Assembly: GCA_902702965.1 (NCBI GenBank)
Contig: CACRXP010000093.1
Coordinates: 858,937 to 922,936, forward strand
From: Spirometra erinaceieuropaei
Lineage: Eukaryota; Platyhelminthes; Cestoda; Diphyllobothriidea; Diphyllobothriidae
Length of the DNA stretch: 64,000 bases
Reading direction: 5' to 3'
A program made the translations under genes and the position numbers. The notes below the pieces were generated by a model, which did no database searches, was not told where the DNA came from, and was given only the letters and a program-made list of their open reading frames with translations. Shown piece by piece: positions 44,900 to 56,514 of the stretch; positions within the stretch are counted from its first letter, which is position 1, and every line of letters starts with the position of its first letter.

Positions 44900-47640
44900 C
44901 GTAGTGTGATGTCTCCCCAGTTTTGCAAGTCATGAGCGCGACCTAAACTAACACGTATAATGGTCCTTTTCTGACCGACCGAAGTGCCTTGCTCCGAAAC
45001 ACACAACACTGACCTAGGTTATTGAGCCGACTCCATGATTGACATGTGTGACATGTCAAGTTAAAATTATTCCGAGGTTCAGGCAATTAACATGTGGGGC
45101 ACGTAGGAAACACGAACTTGACTCATCAGTAGCTACATTGTCGTAGATTCGATCGAACTTGGTCCTACTACATGGTTGCATGAATTGTTTTCATATATCT
45201 CAGAGATGTTGCCACCCACTGAAAGCGACATCAAAGCAGGGTGCTTTTGCTGACTTTTGCCAGACTTTCTTAAAAGAGTTCGCTTGTTAAAGATCCGTGA
45301 CCTTTTTTTCGAAATTAATCATTCTAATCTGACTAAACGTTGGCAGTCGGAAAGTTGGTGGGGCGAAGGTAGCATTACGTGCAAAAGTAAGCAATACCCT
45401 ATCACCGGTGCATATTCCGGGAAACTTTAGCAGCGGTGTTTAATTTCAGCAAGTGCACAAATAACAGGCAGAAGTATAATAAAAACGTTACCGAGGTATA
45501 ACAGCAAACGTGCTGCTCAATTTGGCGTGTCATCATGGCAAACATGCAAACTGAATGTTCCTGGGTAAAATATGACCAAGCCGGTCGTCCTTACTCCAGT
45601 CCTATAGACGGAAGCTGGCAAAATGTCCACTTACTTAGACCTTAAAATACCCTTTTAAACATACATTCTCGTTCAAGCCTTTTTCATCTTCATTTTAATC
45701 TAAGAGGGTTTTGACTTACAGTCACTTTCTGTTCGCCAAAATGTCAAATATTATATCACCCGCGCTCAGTCCAAAAACAAAGTTTAATGTTATCATTTCT
45801 GAAATGTTTAGTTAATTTTTTCGGCAAATAATTACATAATTTATTTTACCCAATTATAAAAAGCAAAGGCTTCGATGTAATATAAAATCGGCGCTGCAAG
45901 GAGAAGTCTTGAGTACGACGAATGCGCTAAACATTTAAACTACGAGACCCTTCTTGGATTCGTGGGTTTAACCCCATTTGGCAAAAGCTAAAGGACAAAT
46001 AGATATTTGGTATGGATGGTTCCACAATGCTGCAAGGCTGTCTACTTTTAGGTCCTATGTTTCTGATGGTGTTGACCGCGGTGGTTTCTCTTCTTAAAGT
46101 TGTACATTTGCTTTGTTTATTCAAAAACGAAACATAGACTCCGCATGGACTTAGTGACCGATGAAATTGCATCGCTTACTTTTTTCGAACGGCAGCTAAC
46201 AGGGCCAATGTGTAATTAATTGGAGTGCTTAGAATGAGCAGACAGGATGCACGAAGTTTAAGGAAAGCCCTGTTATTTACTTATGCACCAACAGGTAGCA
46301 CCATGTGAATATAAACTGCCGGTAGCCCCTAAAGGTTATGACTAAATGGGTAACACATGTCGAAGAGGATTTGCCTTCGTGAACGATGCAGAATTCCACA
46401 GTTGGGTGATAATTTGGGAATTGTCCGCGGTGCATCTTTTTTTTGACGGACGCATAGCTTCCTGCTGCGAAAGCTACAACATATCCGTGTAATAATGAAC
46501 CACCTACTCTTAAAATATGGGGCTTGCGTTCAATCCTTTAGTAATCCAGGAAACCTTGTTATTTCTGCTACAGTGGTAGAAGCAAGTGGTGGCTTTGTTA
46601 GTTATTAGGTTTCAGTAAAGCACGGAATACAATGTCCTTTTCAGCAGCGTCAAATTCGACATTGCTTACATCAATTCAATTAAAAGAATGGAATGAGAGT
46701 ATCTTCCGCCAAGCCTGTGAAGGCAAAGAACCCGTCTTTCCCATCCCTACAGATTGATGCTTTGACGGTAATGGGTTAGCGCCCAAAATACCATCGAGAA
46801 ATGATGTGCAACTCATACCAACTGGGGTCCCTTTGGTTGTCTACACTCATACTTATACCCTGGGAAACACACTATCTACATGCGGTATGACGTTAAAAAG
46901 CAATCTTTATTCGCTATTCCATGCGCCTAGTAGGTGCTAAAACCGTGTCGTCATATGGAATAACATAACGCACTCGAAAATAGTAAAATAAAGCATGGTA
47001 GAACGAACAGTAATAAACAACGAGAGAATAACTTTCTGCAAACACATATAAAACTGTCATCTAGGAATTTGACGATTTGCCGCTTTACGATAATTACCAT
47101 GACAGCATTCAGGACACTGGTTGTGAAGCATGGGTTTGCTGTCTATATATTTTTATCAGGTCAATAAATTACTTAAGGGAACGAGATCAAACAAAACATG
47201 TCTTAATGCACAAACCAGTTGTCTGAATATACAGGGGAGAAATAAGAGTCAATGAGGGGATACATTAAGAGCAGAATTGCGTTAGTATTGCCATGTAGTC
47301 AGTCAAATTTGAGCGCATTAAGACCGATTAATGAATGAGGTGCTTCCGCGAGCGCGAGGCCGGGTTTCTAGCTGAAAGCAGCCGCCTCTGGTCTAGCTAA
47401 CAACGCCAGCTAGATAGCTTACGATAGAAAATGCGACCCTGTAAATTATACGAATATTCTCGATATGATCAACACAATGCCCGATATCAACAGGAACGTG
47501 AATGGTGGCGCGTATGCTGGTCGTTTCGCCTTTTCCTAGCCGCGCTGTTAGGTGTCTTCATAGATTTTAGGATTGGTGTCGAGTCGTGCAACTAACGCAA
47601 CCGGCCAAACAGTAGCAGTAAATTCCCATTAAGATGTATT
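44900..47640. other. Intergenic DNA with one more SINE fragment
   Basis: 45893-45955 (minus) reads 'GGGTCTCGTAGTTTAAATG', then TTTAGCGC and CTCAAGACTTCTCCTTGC, matching the 5' half of the SINE at 44108. Otherwise AT-rich, with no supportable gene over about 2.7 kb. Confidence 0.4.
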
Positions 47641-47655
47641 GAGATGGAAACCCAC

Positions 47656-47777
47656 CTTTGCCTTCTCCGCGGGAAATGTTGTTAGAATAGGAGGATATTT
47701 AAAATAAAAGTAAGGATTCGCTCGTTTTACTGCCTCCCGAAACTCGCCTGTTCGTTTCTGTCGTAATATCCGGACTC
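47656..47777 (-). CDS. Possible short middle exon of a diverged family member
   Basis: Phase-1 acceptor (TTTCTAACTCCAG) and phase-0 donor (GCAAAG|GTGGGT), 122 bases, with the same remainder as the family's middle exon. It encodes EFREAVKRANPYFYF and TTFPAEKAK. The TFP before the donor parallels VTFP in members B-D. No cysteine, and no partner exons identified. Confidence 0.25.
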
Positions 47778-48811
47778 CTGGAGTTAGAAAGTTTTGTGAA
47801 ACAGCATATTTACGGTGCCTACTTGTGAGTCTATTCACAGCATCACCTTGAGAAGTGAGTTAGAGTAATAGGGCCCTATGGTGTTCACTGTAACATTTAT
47901 CACACTATATATGCCGAGATAATTGTTCTCAAAAATGGGTCATAAATCCTTTTGAGTTTTTTTCACTGTCAAACGAATTTTCAAGCCCTTTGCGCAGGGC
48001 TGAACTTCGTTTTTAATAAAATGCTACAATATACCGAAGTCCGTGTATTTTTTAGAATATATTGTCTTCCTTTAGACACACTTTTTTTCCCGCCATCCTC
48101 ATATCTTCTGCTTAGGACGTCGTCTGAGGAAGTTAGCGAACATGCCGATTGCATATTCCGCATGGATTTTTGAGGGTTTCTTTGGACTTCGAAATTTTAA
48201 TTGCGTGGCTTCGGCTGAAGAGCGTTAATATTTCCACGTCGTAGCTATCGTGATTTTTCGCTCATTGATCTCAACGCTTAGTTAAAATTCATCCATTTGC
48301 ATACCAGACGTCGCCTACAAGATTTCCATCGGACGGGCCAACTGGAACGCCGTCCTTTTGTCTATAGAGTTTATTGTTAAGGAGGAAATGCAAGCTTCAG
48401 CATGGTGATTGCAGAATTTGGATGTCCAGTAATAGGAATGACAGGCTGTGGTTCAACCGGTTGTAGCATTTTGCCGTCACTAGTGGTCACATTTAAATAA
48501 CATCATATGATTCTTCGAACTAAATATGCTCACTAGATGTTCAAAACTTATAATAGTCTTATACTAAATGGAGGACTCCCGGAGAAATATGGACTTCCAA
48601 CTGACTAAGTATTTTAATCTGCCACGAGGACATCTTTCTTGGAATAGAAGTTTCGAATTGAAATGGAGGAATGGTTTGTTAAAAATGCGGAAGAAGTCGC
48701 CTATCTGGAACTGTATCTCTTAGAATCGCCTGATTTTAACACCCTAGATCTGACCGCTGTATAATATTGATTATCCTTTTTGATATGTATATCTTTGACC
48801 CAATCACCTAC

Positions 48812-48924
48812 TTTTTTCAGCCTTAGGGTTAAAGGAAAATTTAGTTCCGGAATAGGAATGCGTAAAATGCTCGTTTCGTATATTAGTGTTGATGCGGTAT
48901 TGTGACATTGGTTTATAACATCGC
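48812..48924 (-). CDS. Possible short middle exon of a diverged family member
   Basis: Phase-1 acceptor (GGCTAATGCTAG) and phase-0 donor (AAAAAA|GTAGGT), 113 bases. It encodes DVINQCHNTASTLIYETS, then PELNFPLTLRLKK. The early cysteine and the NFP motif before the donor fit the family pattern. The frame also stays open past the donor to 48701. No partner exons identified. Confidence 0.25.
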
Positions 48925-49345
48925 CTAGCATTAGCCGCAACAGATTTTATTTCCAACTTAGCTGGAAAGATTTTTGTATTATTATACTACGTAATGGACG
49001 TCTGGCCTCTTAATATCTATTAAAGAAATCTGCTATCACATAACCAGATCTTCAGCAACGGACACCAAAGTCAAAATATTAAGCAAAAATCAGGTACGGT
49101 TTAGTAACCACATACAGTCCACTTTACTGTGCGTTTCAGCTAGCGGTTGGATGTAATGTAAACCAAACAAAACATTCATCGATGCGTATATCGCCAAACG
49201 GTCAACAAATACCCAAAGCAAAAAGTATAAGTTGTGTTTTTTCGTTTATGGCTTTCTTAATTTGTCGATTCAGGTATTCAAAAGGATAATCGTAATATGT
49301 TTTCATTGAGCAGTCAGGAGTCGAACTAAGGATCAACTTATAAAT

Positions 49346-49597
49346 TCAAATATCACAAGAATTGGCCTTGGATACCATGAAGACTTGCATCATTATAGTA
49401 TTAAAATTGTCCGAAACGAGGTCCTTTATTCCACGAAATAACACTTCATTCGTAAGATATACGCTAGGCTTTCGCACATTACTTGGCAGGAATTGTATCA
49501 GGTTGACCGTATCTGGTTCATTTGTGTGGAGTGAACAGTAAAGTATGTGCACAGTTATAGTATAGGATGTGTTGGTGACCGTCAGAGACATGTACTC
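49346..49597 (-). CDS. Possible last exon of a diverged family member
   Basis: Open minus-strand frame ending in a stop at 49346, compatible with a phase-0 acceptor at about 49598 (TTTATGAG). It encodes LTVTNTSYTITVHILYCS, DTVNLIQFLPSNVRK and the end KANSCDI. This aligns by position with TYLDVSGYAIFELRCE, DVLRMLHAVPHIF and LPLCIYD of member A. Low identity, but order and the terminal cysteine agree. Confidence 0.3.
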   Translation of the reverse strand, partial: EYMSLTVTNTSYTITVHILYCSLHTNEPDTVNLIQFLPSNVRKPSVYLTNEVLFRGIKDLVSDNFNTIMMQVFMVSKANSCDI

Positions 49598-49957
49598 ATA
49601 AACACCTAAAAACTTATATTAGGACATAGGCAGACTGACATATGAAATGTGTGGGAATTCACAATCATAATCTGTTAATTTTAAGAAACACATCTATTAC
49701 AATTTTCACGTAGTCTTTGTCAGTAGTGAAAAAGCAAACATCCTTACTGCCCACCTACTTTCCAATACGCAAAATGTGTGTCCAAGTTAATTTAAATCTC
49801 CTCCACTACCCAGTCCATACAACAAAAGCAAAAAAATTAGCTAGCAGACAGACGAGGAATAGATTTTGAAATTTTGACGTCTAGAGTAAAAGTCGTTTAA
49901 TTAACAAATAAACTGTTAGAATGTCGGAAATATTTCTTTTTTTTTAATGTCGTGATC

Positions 49958-50660
49958 CTATCTATAACCACATACATATACATAGGGCAGTAGTACACGT
50001 ATACCGCTTATTGCAATAGAAACCAACTTTTCCATTTTTAGAGAAATTAGTGAGGAACCCATTGACTCAAAAGTGAACAACCATACCTTTAAAGCTAGCC
50101 GAAGCGACTGGTGCATAAAGAAGCGTAGGATAGATTTTTGTAGGAGACGTAATTTAAGGTTATTTTTTCGAAACTGCAAACGTAAAAAAACACGCTAGAT
50201 ACTGGGATATAACTATCTGTTGATTAAAAAAGTTTAAAAAGCGAATGGTAGTCAACGGACAAGCACGAATTTGTAAAAACCGTTCTGAGCTACTAGGTGA
50301 ATAAAATAAGAATACGTGTTTTCAGTAACTCTTCATCAGGCCAAAACGGTTACAATGAAGTTTAAGTTATTTGACTTTGACTTTTAAATTGTAACATGGG
50401 AATATTCGCTGAAAATAAGAATAGTTTTGTTTATGATCTTTTTTATGTACACACGTAATGTAATGTCACGTTCGTATTTTTGTTACCTTGCGTTTGGTAG
50501 AACATTCTTCTGTTTCTAAAGAAGATATACAATAACCTGGCTTCCTTTTTGTCTCTTTCTCTCTGCTACACACTTCAGCGAAGGGTGCACCATGATGAAG
50601 TATGGGACAAGGCTGTCGATATCGGTGGTACAACTTGCAAATCAGAAAATAGCATTCACA
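49958..50660 (-). CDS. Possible diverged family member R, two exons seen
   Basis: The upper exon (about 50660-50487) encodes a cysteine-rich segment, HHGAPFAEVCSREKE ... GYCISSLETEECSTKRK, and leaves at a strong phase-0 donor, CGCAAG|GTAACA. CISSLETEECST resembles CSIVFSEIGRTHECRT of member B with a four-residue gap. The lower exon, 50173-49958 (216 bases), has an excellent acceptor (GTTTTTTTACGTTTGCAG), is in phase 0, and encodes ILRFFMHQSLRLALKVW ... LLPYVYVCGYR and a stop. It resembles VLRM...AFPRIF and the LPFC end. The intron is 313 bases. No phase-1 acceptor or signal-peptide exon was found for the upper exon, so its 5' end is uncertain. Confidence 0.35.
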
Positions 50661-51069
50661 AATCAACCGTATAAGTCAAGGTCATGTATGCTATCAAGAT
50701 AATCAGATGGTCGAACTCGCCCGTGAGAACACTAGCGGGAAACAGTCCAAGCATAGAACCCACCGCTAAAAAGTTTATGCGCTTCTAATGCTGGCTGTTC
50801 AAGAGATATTCGATTTCACGTGTGCATCGCGAAAATAGTTCTTTTGGGGTTTTTACAGTCAGGCCTATATGCCAGTTTGTTTCGCAGATAAAGACGTGCA
50901 AAGAGATTATTTTTCTACCGCATGCACGTTGATTATACAAGTAGCTTGATGATGCATCTAATGAAAGTGTCGCCCACCCGTCACTAGCAATATTGCTGAT
51001 AGCCTCGATAAGCTGAAAAGGTGTCTTTTAAAATTTTCGGATACAGACAAATTATAGGCACTTTTAACG

Positions 51070-51569
51070 CCTCTACTAGCCATTTGTCAATGACGAGATT
51101 GGCTGAATTTCCGTCTTCGAGGCTGGACGTAATGGAAACACTTTCAGAAGGTCATACATTCTATGTATCGTCGTGTCCAAAGGTATTAATGCTTCAAACG
51201 TACGTAAGAACGGTATATGTGAATTAACATAAAGTTCACTCCATTCGAGAAACATGCTTGCATTCGTGTATATCGCTCAAGTGGCAGTTCGGAATAGAGC
51301 ATTAAATTAAACAGACAAAAACAGTATACGAAATTAATAATACTATCTTCGACACAGATATTTGCAATCTGGAAAAGTCAACGAGGCAGGCATGTTGCAC
51401 GGATCTGGCAAATGGCATTCGATTTGCATTTTGTTCCGTTCAAAATCTACACTTATCCACAAAGGGATTTTGTTTGACGGTGGAAGCATTATCTTCATAT
51501 GTACTTGTTTCCGAAGTAATTGCTCAAAATCATCAATGAATAACGTGCCATCTGTCCGGAGACACTTTG
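51070..51569 (-). CDS. Possible diverged family member G, two exons seen
   Basis: The upper exon starts at 51569 in phase 1 (TGCACCAG) and reads KCLRTDGTLFIDDFEQLLRK, MQIECHLPDPCNM and SLTFPDCKYL. It keeps C-x-R, D-G, F-x-x-L-L-x-K and the TFP motif of members B and D. The lower exon, between about 51257 and 51070, reads LDTTIHRMYDLLKVFPLRPAS and ends at a stop; HRMYDLLKVFPLR aligns with VLRMVQAFPRIF. The donor between them is unclear (a GTATTA follows a stop in the simplest reading), so the copy may be spliced differently or broken. The plus-strand frames here look antisense. Confidence 0.35.
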
Positions 51570-52188
51570 CTGGTGCACTTAACATCAAAAAATACTGAAC
51601 TCATCCAAGTAGTGCGTATACGAGTAAAGTAGTAAAGGCCTGTATTAGTACGCGAAATTTATATTGAGCATATTTAAGCATGCCTAAACTACTAGTGGTC
51701 TTGATGCTTTTTTATAAGTAATCACAGTAAGAGCAGGACCTATCGTTCATTCCATGAAAAGGAGCATGCCCCTACAAGGGCATAATAAATGACGCTAGCG
51801 CAAATCTCACGAAGCATTAGGTAAAGTCTATTACCACAAGAGGACAGGCAGCATTTAAATTTGCTTTACAACCAATGTTTTACGTTCAATTTCTGACCAA
51901 AGGATGTAGAGAGATGAGATTAGCTGAAAACGAGGTTGCAGCAACATACAACTGAATAATTGTTTAAAGTTTCGATTGCAAAGTCGTCTTCATACGTGTC
52001 GGGTTATTGCCGATGTTATAAGCCGTGTATACAGTTTCAAATCTCCGACTGTTAATGGCCAGTAACGTGTAATGATTGCCGTTCTGCACTGATCAAACAG
52101 CCAATTTGATGGGATTCGAAACCGATTGGTCGTGGAATATCATGCCACATTGAAAGCTGACCACAATAATTCCTGTATGATTTGCATT

Positions 52189-52416
52189 TCACATCTTTGA
52201 AGAGGGAAACAATTTTGACCACATAGCAGGTTGCAATGGTGCGTCAGAAAGTGAGTGGTTTATCCAAGCTTCAAGCAGTTTCCGGCATTCATAAACGGTT
52301 TTAAATGAATTACTGAAATACGACGTTGTTACTATATCATCAGGTAATGTATATCTGGTGTCTAAAAGTGGCGGTTTGCAGCAGAACTCCGTTTGGGTCA
52401 AGTGGTAGCCAAAATA
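52189..52416 (-). CDS. Possible last exon of a diverged family member
   Basis: Phase-0 acceptor (GATCAG at 52417), 228 bases, ending in a stop. It encodes FCCKPPLLDTRYTLPDDI, FKTVYECRKLLEAWINHSLSD and PAMWSKLFPSSKM. KPPLL...SLSD lines up over 45 residues with KPITF...SIYLD of member C at nearly the same length. No C-terminal cysteine, weak pyrimidine tract, no partner exons found. Confidence 0.25.
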   Translation of the reverse strand, partial: YFGYHLTQTEFCCKPPLLDTRYTLPDDIVTTSYFSNSFKTVYECRKLLEAWINHSLSDAPLQPAMWSKLFPSSKM

Positions 52417-52884
52417 CTGATCTGATATACACTTTCAGACGCCCTGGTATATGAATCTGTGTAGACGTCGACAGCATATGAATAATTTCCATTTAGGAAT
52501 TTCCATATGACAAAGATTGAACCCATCAGCAATGAAATTCTATTGGCCCATGCGCCAGGATACAGCACAAAACCGATTAATCCCTCAGTAACTTTTCTTA
52601 AGCCAAGAGCATTTTTGATGTGGTATTTGCTTTGTTGCCTGAGCTTTGGGTTAAGTGTCCATTAAAAGCGTCAGTGACGAGAAAAAAGGGTAATAAACGA
52701 AACATGTGGGGTCAATTACTGGCTTTAGAAGGCTTAACCAGACGGTTTAAGCACCAAGCCAAACATAAACGCACGGACATTGTAAGATAAGGGGCCTAAA
52801 GTGCATGAAGTATAGACTGCGATTAGTCAAATATTTCGGACCGTAAAAGAGAATACAGCTGCTCGGTCCCCATCGGTGTGCGGG

Positions 52885-53050
52885 TATGGATGGCTGACGG
52901 CGGCTAATAAGCCAGAAATAGCCAATCCGGTCTCCCTTATATTTGTCGGCACCTCATTATCAACATATGCTACCAGTCTCCAGAGACTGTCCGCGTAAGC
53001 CCTGACCTGAGGTCCAAGGTCAAATGGGCCGAGCATGACTCATAACCTAA
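52885..53050 (+). repeat. Dispersed repeat core and flank
   Basis: 'GCTGACGGCGGCTAATAAGC' then 'CAGAAATAGCCAATCCGG' and 'TCTCCCTTATATTTGTCGG', close to the cores at 23860 and 24170. The flank with 'CCAGTCTCCAGAGACTGTCC' includes a short palindrome. Confidence 0.5.
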
Positions 53051-53184
53051 TCGGTGAGTGCTATACTGGCATATTTAACATACCTCTGCAGAAAATGACC
53101 TCCAGCCGCGGCATTGATTTGTCCGTTCAGCGTCTAATTAATCGCTGACTGACCCATATGCCTATTGGTCCAGTCTCTGATTGA

Positions 53185-53448
53185 GTGACACGGTTATTAG
53201 GGAGACGAGGAAGCAGTGAAAATCAAGTTAATGAAATAAAACGTATGTGTCGACAGTTCAGAAGCGTTAGGGTCCGCAATCTGTCCTTCCATCGTTTAAC
53301 GCAGAAACAGCTGGCTGTTGCGCCCTACGATACAGAGCTAAAAGCAAGTGTACTCGACTGGTCTACCTCCGCATCTAGAATGTCGGCATTTGTTACTGCG
53401 GGCATTCTCGATAAAGACTGTCAGAATCGGATGTGGCGCCCTTGTTAG
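53185..53448 (+). mobile_element. Penelope-like element, N-terminal fragment
   Basis: An 87-codon plus-strand frame with SSENQVNEIKRMCRQFRSVRV, NLSFHRLTQKQLAVAPYD, LKASVLDWSTSASRMSAFV and DKDCQNRM. It resembles the region before the RT domain of PLEs (a '.NLS..LT..Q..VL..G..FN..DA....F.A..E' pattern). Only this part is present. The family assignment is from memory. Confidence 0.4.
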
Positions 53449-53824
53449 TTCAGTGAATCTAACGTGTGGCCCGTTGAGAGGACACTCCTAAATGACAGCA
53501 TGCCTAACACACACAAGCTTGCACATGCAGCGTTTTTGCCTATTCATCCGTTCCATAAGGACACTATTCATTGATTTGTCTGTGGTCTATGTTATTGTTT
53601 ATGAAATCTGTTTGTGCAGAGACGCCAGTGGACAGATACGCAACTGTTTCTGCATCACACGTGATTGAAGTAAAAGATCCTTCATAATGGAGACCTCAGT
53701 GGATCTCAAACGCAAATTAACAAGATGGAACGGATATTAGCTATGCAAATATTTCAATGTAATATGAGTATTCTAAGAATATTGCAGTAGCTGCACCAGG
53801 CACCACGACAGTTCGGTTCTCGTC

Positions 53825-54350
53825 ATCGATGATGTCCACTGTGTAATCCACAGCAGTGTAAGGGCAGGCATGGTTAATTGCGCCTGGATTAGTTTAAAGT
53901 GATCGTAAACCTGCGCAGCGTCTAACGCACTCTATCTTCCTTCACAACCTAGGCACCTCATTACTGTCCTCATGGTGATAACATGTCGATCGTTGGGTGC
54001 CTACGCATGAAGCCAAATGCGTCGCGTGAGTCAGTCCCCGTTACTGTCTCTCTGACTGTTGCAAAGAAGTCAGCAACCTGATCGTATACCCCAACTGGAA
54101 GTCATCATACTTAGCAGTGTACCAAAAGCTGGTCGGAAATTCAGTTCTTTTTTTCCTTATTCAGCCTTGTATCGACGCCGGCGCATCGGAAAGGACACGG
54201 AGTTGGTGACTGCCCGCTCTATGTTGACGATGCCTACCGTAGTCTCCGCAGGAGGGAGGGTGACTTGTGCGTGAATGTGTTTATAATGACAGCAGACTTG
54301 CGCTGCATCTCCGGCACCCTTTCCTCTTCCCTCAACTGAGCAAGGTGCAG
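53825..54350 (+). repeat. Copies of the 2.2 kb dispersed repeat
   Basis: 'CATCGATGATGTCCACTGTG' at 53824 and the following 110 bp match 2185-2330. A second partial copy starts near 54240 ('GGTGACTTGTGCGTGAATG', 'AGCAGACTTGCGCTGCATCT'). The rest of 54060-54710 has short open frames on both strands with no support. Confidence 0.5.
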
Positions 54351-54726
54351 GATAGAGTGAACAACACTTTTTAGGCACGACATGGCCATCGCTCGTCAAA
54401 ACCAGTCGCACCATAGCGAATTCGCACAGAGCTCTCGGGCTTCACCTAGGCTTTGGCTCGCGTCCGGTCTACACAAACCACACACTAAACTAGATGCCCA
54501 GTCAGCATGAACAGTTCCTCTGATCCGCATGAGGATACATATCATAACACCCATCGCGTTCGGATAATTCCTGAAACCATGAGGCTTTGCATGATGTGGC
54601 TGCAGTCGCGACCAGTAAAATGTGACGAACAAGTTTAAGGCGGGATTGGAAACGCTCTTACACCGAGCGCTTTGACTCCAGCAGCAGCGGCAGAGTCCGG
54701 CTACCAACCTATTTTAAACGCCTAAA

Positions 54727-55712
54727 GTGCGTGACCTATCTCATGAAATGTTGGCTGAAATTTTGAAATGTGTTTTCGATTAGGAAGGATTACTTGGTCG
54801 CGGTTGTGATACTGATTATCATAAGGCAACCTCTTATACTATGTTGGACTCGGCAGGATGTTGGCTTTTAAAAGCACTTTTTTTCAATCTCCTGTAGAAA
54901 GCGTACTCGGTAAAAAATGACTACCTATGCAGGATGCGTTTTTCCCATTGATTTTCGATGGTCTAGGAAATTCAAATATATTTTATAGAAACCACAAAAA
55001 TACGCTTTCTTTTAATCAATCGATAGAGAATCACGTCTTCTTCATATTTTATACTTAAGGAAGGAGTATAATTAGGTTTTAAAAAGTTTTCTAATTACCG
55101 AAAAATTTGGAGCCTGATCATTCGTTGCATTAGCGCTTAGTGATTTAACTCTACAAGGTGTGTGCGTTCCGCGTAAAGAAAATCCCATATTTTTCTATGT
55201 CATTAAAGAGATATTATACAGGGTCCATAAACTTTTGCAATGGATGCGGACCATGTTGTACATTTCATGAGGAGCAGTGGTAAACGGCCAGGTACGATTC
55301 CATGTGAATTGACATATCGCGGTCTTAAAAAGTCTCATAATTGGAAACTTTTTTAAAATCTAATTATACTCCTTCCGTAAGTATAAAATATAAAGAAAAC
55401 GTGATTTTCTATTGATTTACTAAAAGAAAACACATTTTTGTTTGTGGTTTCTATAAAATATATTTAAATTTCCAAGACCATCGAAAATCAATGGGAAAAA
55501 TGAATGCTACATAAGTAGTCATTTTTTACCGAGCACGCTTTCTACAGGAGATTGAAAATAAGTGTTTTGAAAAGCCGACATCCTGCCGAGTCCGAAATGT
55601 TATAAGAGTATGCCTTAAGATAATCAGTATCACAACCGCGACCAAGTAATCCTTCCTAATCAAAAACATATTTCAGAATTTCAGCCAACATTTCATGAGA
55701 TAGGTCACGCAC
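54727..55712. mobile_element. ~1 kb fold-back MITE, copy 2
   Basis: Same element as 20533-21521: ends 'GTGCGTGACCTATCTCATGA' and its complement, arms of about 390 bp, and a ~210 bp centre containing 'CATTCGTTGCATTAGCGCTT' in the same orientation as copy 1. Scattered point differences and small indels suggest the two copies are old. Copy 2 lies 1.9 kb beyond the 3' end of member C. Confidence 0.85.
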
Positions 55713-55733
55713 TGTACATATTCTTCCTCTATT

Positions 55734-56300
55734 TTACTGGGCATGCAATTCTCCTTTTACTGATACCCATTCTCCCTGTGGTCGGGAATTGATCTGAGGG
55801 TCTTTGGGGTTAGGGCAAGTTGATGAGTTTAGTTCCTGTGACAAGCAAACCCCAACAGAGCGCCGCATACATCCTATGAGTTCCGTTTCTTGTTGGGGAA
55901 GTCGACTGTCAGGTAAGCACAGCTGGTAGTGTTTGTGACTGGCTGCCCACAACTCTTTGGTAGGGAACTTAATGTGCACTGTTTAAATATCTTTTTAGGG
56001 CCTTTTTGTGATTCTGGATCGAGTGTCACACAGTAAAAAATACTCACAAACTCGACAGCGTGATCTGGGTTGTAAGAATTTTAAATGACCTTATTTTGCA
56101 GCCGTACCGTCTAGGGGTTAGATTTAAAGGCTAGGAATCGGGGCTAGGAGTTGGGTTCAGGAGTTATTAGTCAGGGTTAGGGGTTGAGGTTGGGGGGGGG
56201 TGGGGTGGGGTTAGTGGTTAGGCTGGCGCTTTGCCTACTGCAGGTAGGATCATGAAATAATATCCGGTAACAATCGGGAGATGGCACCCAACAATCCGTT
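55734..56300. repeat. Unassigned repeat and G-rich telomere-like tract
   Basis: 55734-55979 is open on the minus strand (LPDSRLPQQETELIGC, NPKDPQINSRPQGEW), not recognised and perhaps repeat-derived. 56105-56225 is a degenerate run of GGGTTAG/GGGTTAGGGG-like units ending in a 'GGTTGGGGGGGGTGG' tract, i.e. interstitial telomere-like, G-quadruplex-prone DNA. Confidence 0.4.
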
Positions 56301-56514
56301 ACCTTGAAATAATATGTTTAACAGTGGACTCAAACGCCTTAAGGCTAAATCAGCGGTTGCAGGCCTACTTTCACGCACTACTTGGACTTTCCCCGACGGC
56401 CTAACATGGGCTGGCCGAATGAACATCGCAGGAGGTTACATGGACGATGGTCGTTGTTACCCAACCTTTCCCATCGTTACACACCTACACCTGAGTATAC
56501 GGCATAACTTCGCA

